Source of the DNA: Algoriphagus taiwanensis
GTDB lineage: Bacteria; Bacteroidota; Bacteroidia; Cytophagales; Cyclobacteriaceae
Assembly (NCBI RefSeq): GCF_036245645.1
Contig: NZ_BTPE01000004.1
Coordinates: forward strand, 1-64,000
Direction of reading: 5' to 3'
DNA length: 64,000 nt
The position numbers and the translations under genes were made by a program. Shown here in pieces: positions 62,922-64,000 of the stretch (position 1 is its first letter; each line of letters starts with the position of its first letter). The notes under the pieces were generated by a model that saw only the letters and a list, made by a program, of their open reading frames with translations, made no database searches and was not told where the DNA came from.

Positions 62922-63015
62922 AACCAATTCCCCATCGTTTAGCTTCGATAAATCCTTTCTTTTTCTCTTAGAGGAAACCAATAAACAGAACTCAAAATAA
63001 ATCAGTAAAACAGAT

Positions 63016-64000
63016 ATGAAAACAATCAAAGGACCGGCAATCTTTTTGGCACAGTTTGCCGATGATAAAGCCCCTTTCAATACGCTAAAAAACATTTGTG
63101 AATACATGGCCGACCTAGGCTACAAGGGAGTGCAGATTCCTTCCTGGGATGGTCGAATGATCGATTTGCAAAAAGCAGCAGAAAGCAAAACCTATGCAGA
63201 TGAAGTAGCCGGAATCGTGGAGGATACAGGGATGGTCATCACTGAGCTTTCTACTCACCTTCAGGGACAGCTGGTGGCTGTGCATCCTGCCTATAATGAG
63301 CTTTTTGACGGTTTTGCGCCAGCGAATCTTAAGGGAGACCTCAAAGGAAAGTCTGAGTGGGCTACCCAGCAACTCAAATATGCGGCGAAAGCCTCTGCCA
63401 ACCTAGGTCTTAATGCCCACGCTACTTTCAGCGGAGCCTTGATGTGGCACACAGTGTATCCTTGGCCTCAGCGTCCGGCAGGATTGGTAGATACCGGCTT
63501 TACCGAATTGGCAAAGCGTTGGAAGCCTATTCTGGATGCTTTCGATGAGGTGGGAGTGGATGTATGCTATGAACTTCACCCGGGAGAAGATCTCCATGAC
63601 GGGATCACTTTTGAGATGTTTTTGGAAAAATTAGGCGGTCACAAGAGAGCAAATATCCTCTATGATCCATCTCACTTTGTGCTTCAGTGCTTGGACTACC
63701 TCCAATTCATTGATTTCTATCATGATCGAATCAAAATGTTTCATGTGAAGGATGCCGAGTTTAATCCTACAGGAAAGCAGGGCGTATACGGCGGATTTCA
63801 GGGCTGGGTAGAAAGAGCCGGAAGATTCAGATCTCTGGGAGACGGTCAAGTTGATTTTGCGGGAATATTTAGCAAACTTTCGCAGTACGATTACAGCGGA
63901 TGGGCTGTATTGGAGTGGGAGTGTGCCATCAAGCATCCTGAGCAAGGTGCGGCCGAAGGGGCTCCTTTCATCCAAGGACATATCATCCGAGTCACTGAAA
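63016..64000 (+). CDS. Sugar phosphate isomerase/epimerase, TIM barrel (partial)
   Basis: Starts at the ATG at 63016 (MKTIKGPAIFLAQFADD) and is open to the window edge, at least 328 residues, so the C-terminus is missing. Features of the xylose-isomerase-like family are seen: ITELSTHLQGQL, VDVCYELHPGEDLHD, ILYDPSHFVLQ (metal Asp, His), KMFHVKDAEF and VLEWEC. The substrate may be a keto-sugar made by the divergent GMC system. Same strand as Gfo/Idh and probably one operon. Confidence 0.87.
   Translation, partial: MKTIKGPAIFLAQFADDKAPFNTLKNICEYMADLGYKGVQIPSWDGRMIDLQKAAESKTYADEVAGIVEDTGMVITELSTHLQGQLVAVHPAYNELFDGFAPANLKGDLKGKSEWATQQLKYAAKASANLGLNAHATFSGALMWHTVYPWPQRPAGLVDTGFTELAKRWKPILDAFDEVGVDVCYELHPGEDLHDGITFEMFLEKLGGHKRANILYDPSHFVLQCLDYLQFIDFYHDRIKMFHVKDAEFNPTGKQGVYGGFQGWVERAGRFRSLGDGQVDFAGIFSKLSQYDYSGWAVLEWECAIKHPEQGAAEGAPFIQGHIIRVTE

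Noticed and set aside
1..64000. CRISPR array, tRNA genes, intact insertion sequence or prophage
   Set aside because: No regularly spaced direct repeats, no tRNA cloverleaf with T-arm motif, and no full transposase or phage structural genes were recognised by eye.

Overview
The window reads as chromosomal DNA of a Bacteroidota bacterium, most likely order Cytophagales, family Cyclobacteriaceae (Algoriphagus-like). The grounds are TAnnTTTG-type -7 promoter boxes ahead of several genes, weak Shine-Dalgarno sites, Bacteroidota-typical families (DUF4421, DUF3050, Wzi/RemB-like porins, PafA-like phosphatase, a small MNKGGFSW protein), class Ia ribonucleotide reductase and many short-spaced operons. 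Genus assignment is inference.

Layout. 0-5.6 kb: the 5S end of an rRNA operon, a DinB-like protein, nrdB-nrdA with a long AT-rich upstream region (three CTTAAGTCA copies and a possible 37-aa ORF), then rplU-rpmA. 5.7-24.6 kb: a large secreted BNR/VPS10-type protein; a hypothetical secreted gene flanked by two copies of a rhomboid 3' end; a hypothetical/exonuclease/rnr/prenyl-synthase/rhomboid run; lipB; yraN-SYLF; an aminotransferase; two GT2 glycosyltransferases with an FkbM methyltransferase; DUF4421; an ALDH7-type dehydrogenase. 24.8-29.8 kb: PPK2, phosphofructokinase, an acetyl xylan esterase-like enzyme and a PAS/metallo-beta-lactamase pair.

29.9-35.2 kb: a three-gene exported operon (MORN protein, beta-propeller-like protein, TPR-CHAT caspase-like protease) followed by a 104-bp MITE. 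35.2-40.5 kb: a divergent locus (ABC ATPase plus two DUF3526 permeases on one side, DUF3299 plus a COG0523 zinc-chaperone GTPase on the other) with two copies of one 17-bp palindromic operator between them, probably a metal-starvation (Zur-like) regulon. 40.5-44.1 kb: DUF3050, DUF2784, an exported MBL protein and a Tat-exported M20 amidohydrolase. 44.2-46.0 kb: a small AT-rich accessory islet with higBA (toxin frameshifted), an ORF6N remnant and a small membrane protein.

46.1-57.1 kb: comM/yifB, an MsbA-like exporter, a Wzi/RemB-like porin, a PafA-like phosphatase, a RAYT-type Y1 transposase homologue lacking its catalytic tyrosine, homogentisate dioxygenase, a GH16 glucanase and an orphan four-helix-bundle sensor. 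57.1-64.0 kb: a divergent sugar-oxidation cluster (GMC oxidoreductase with gluconate-dehydrogenase-type subunit 3, two TIM-barrel isomerases, an NupG-like permease, a Gfo/Idh/MocA dehydrogenase), consistent with 3-keto-sugar metabolism. The last gene runs off the right edge. No CRISPR array, tRNA, prophage or intact insertion sequence was seen.
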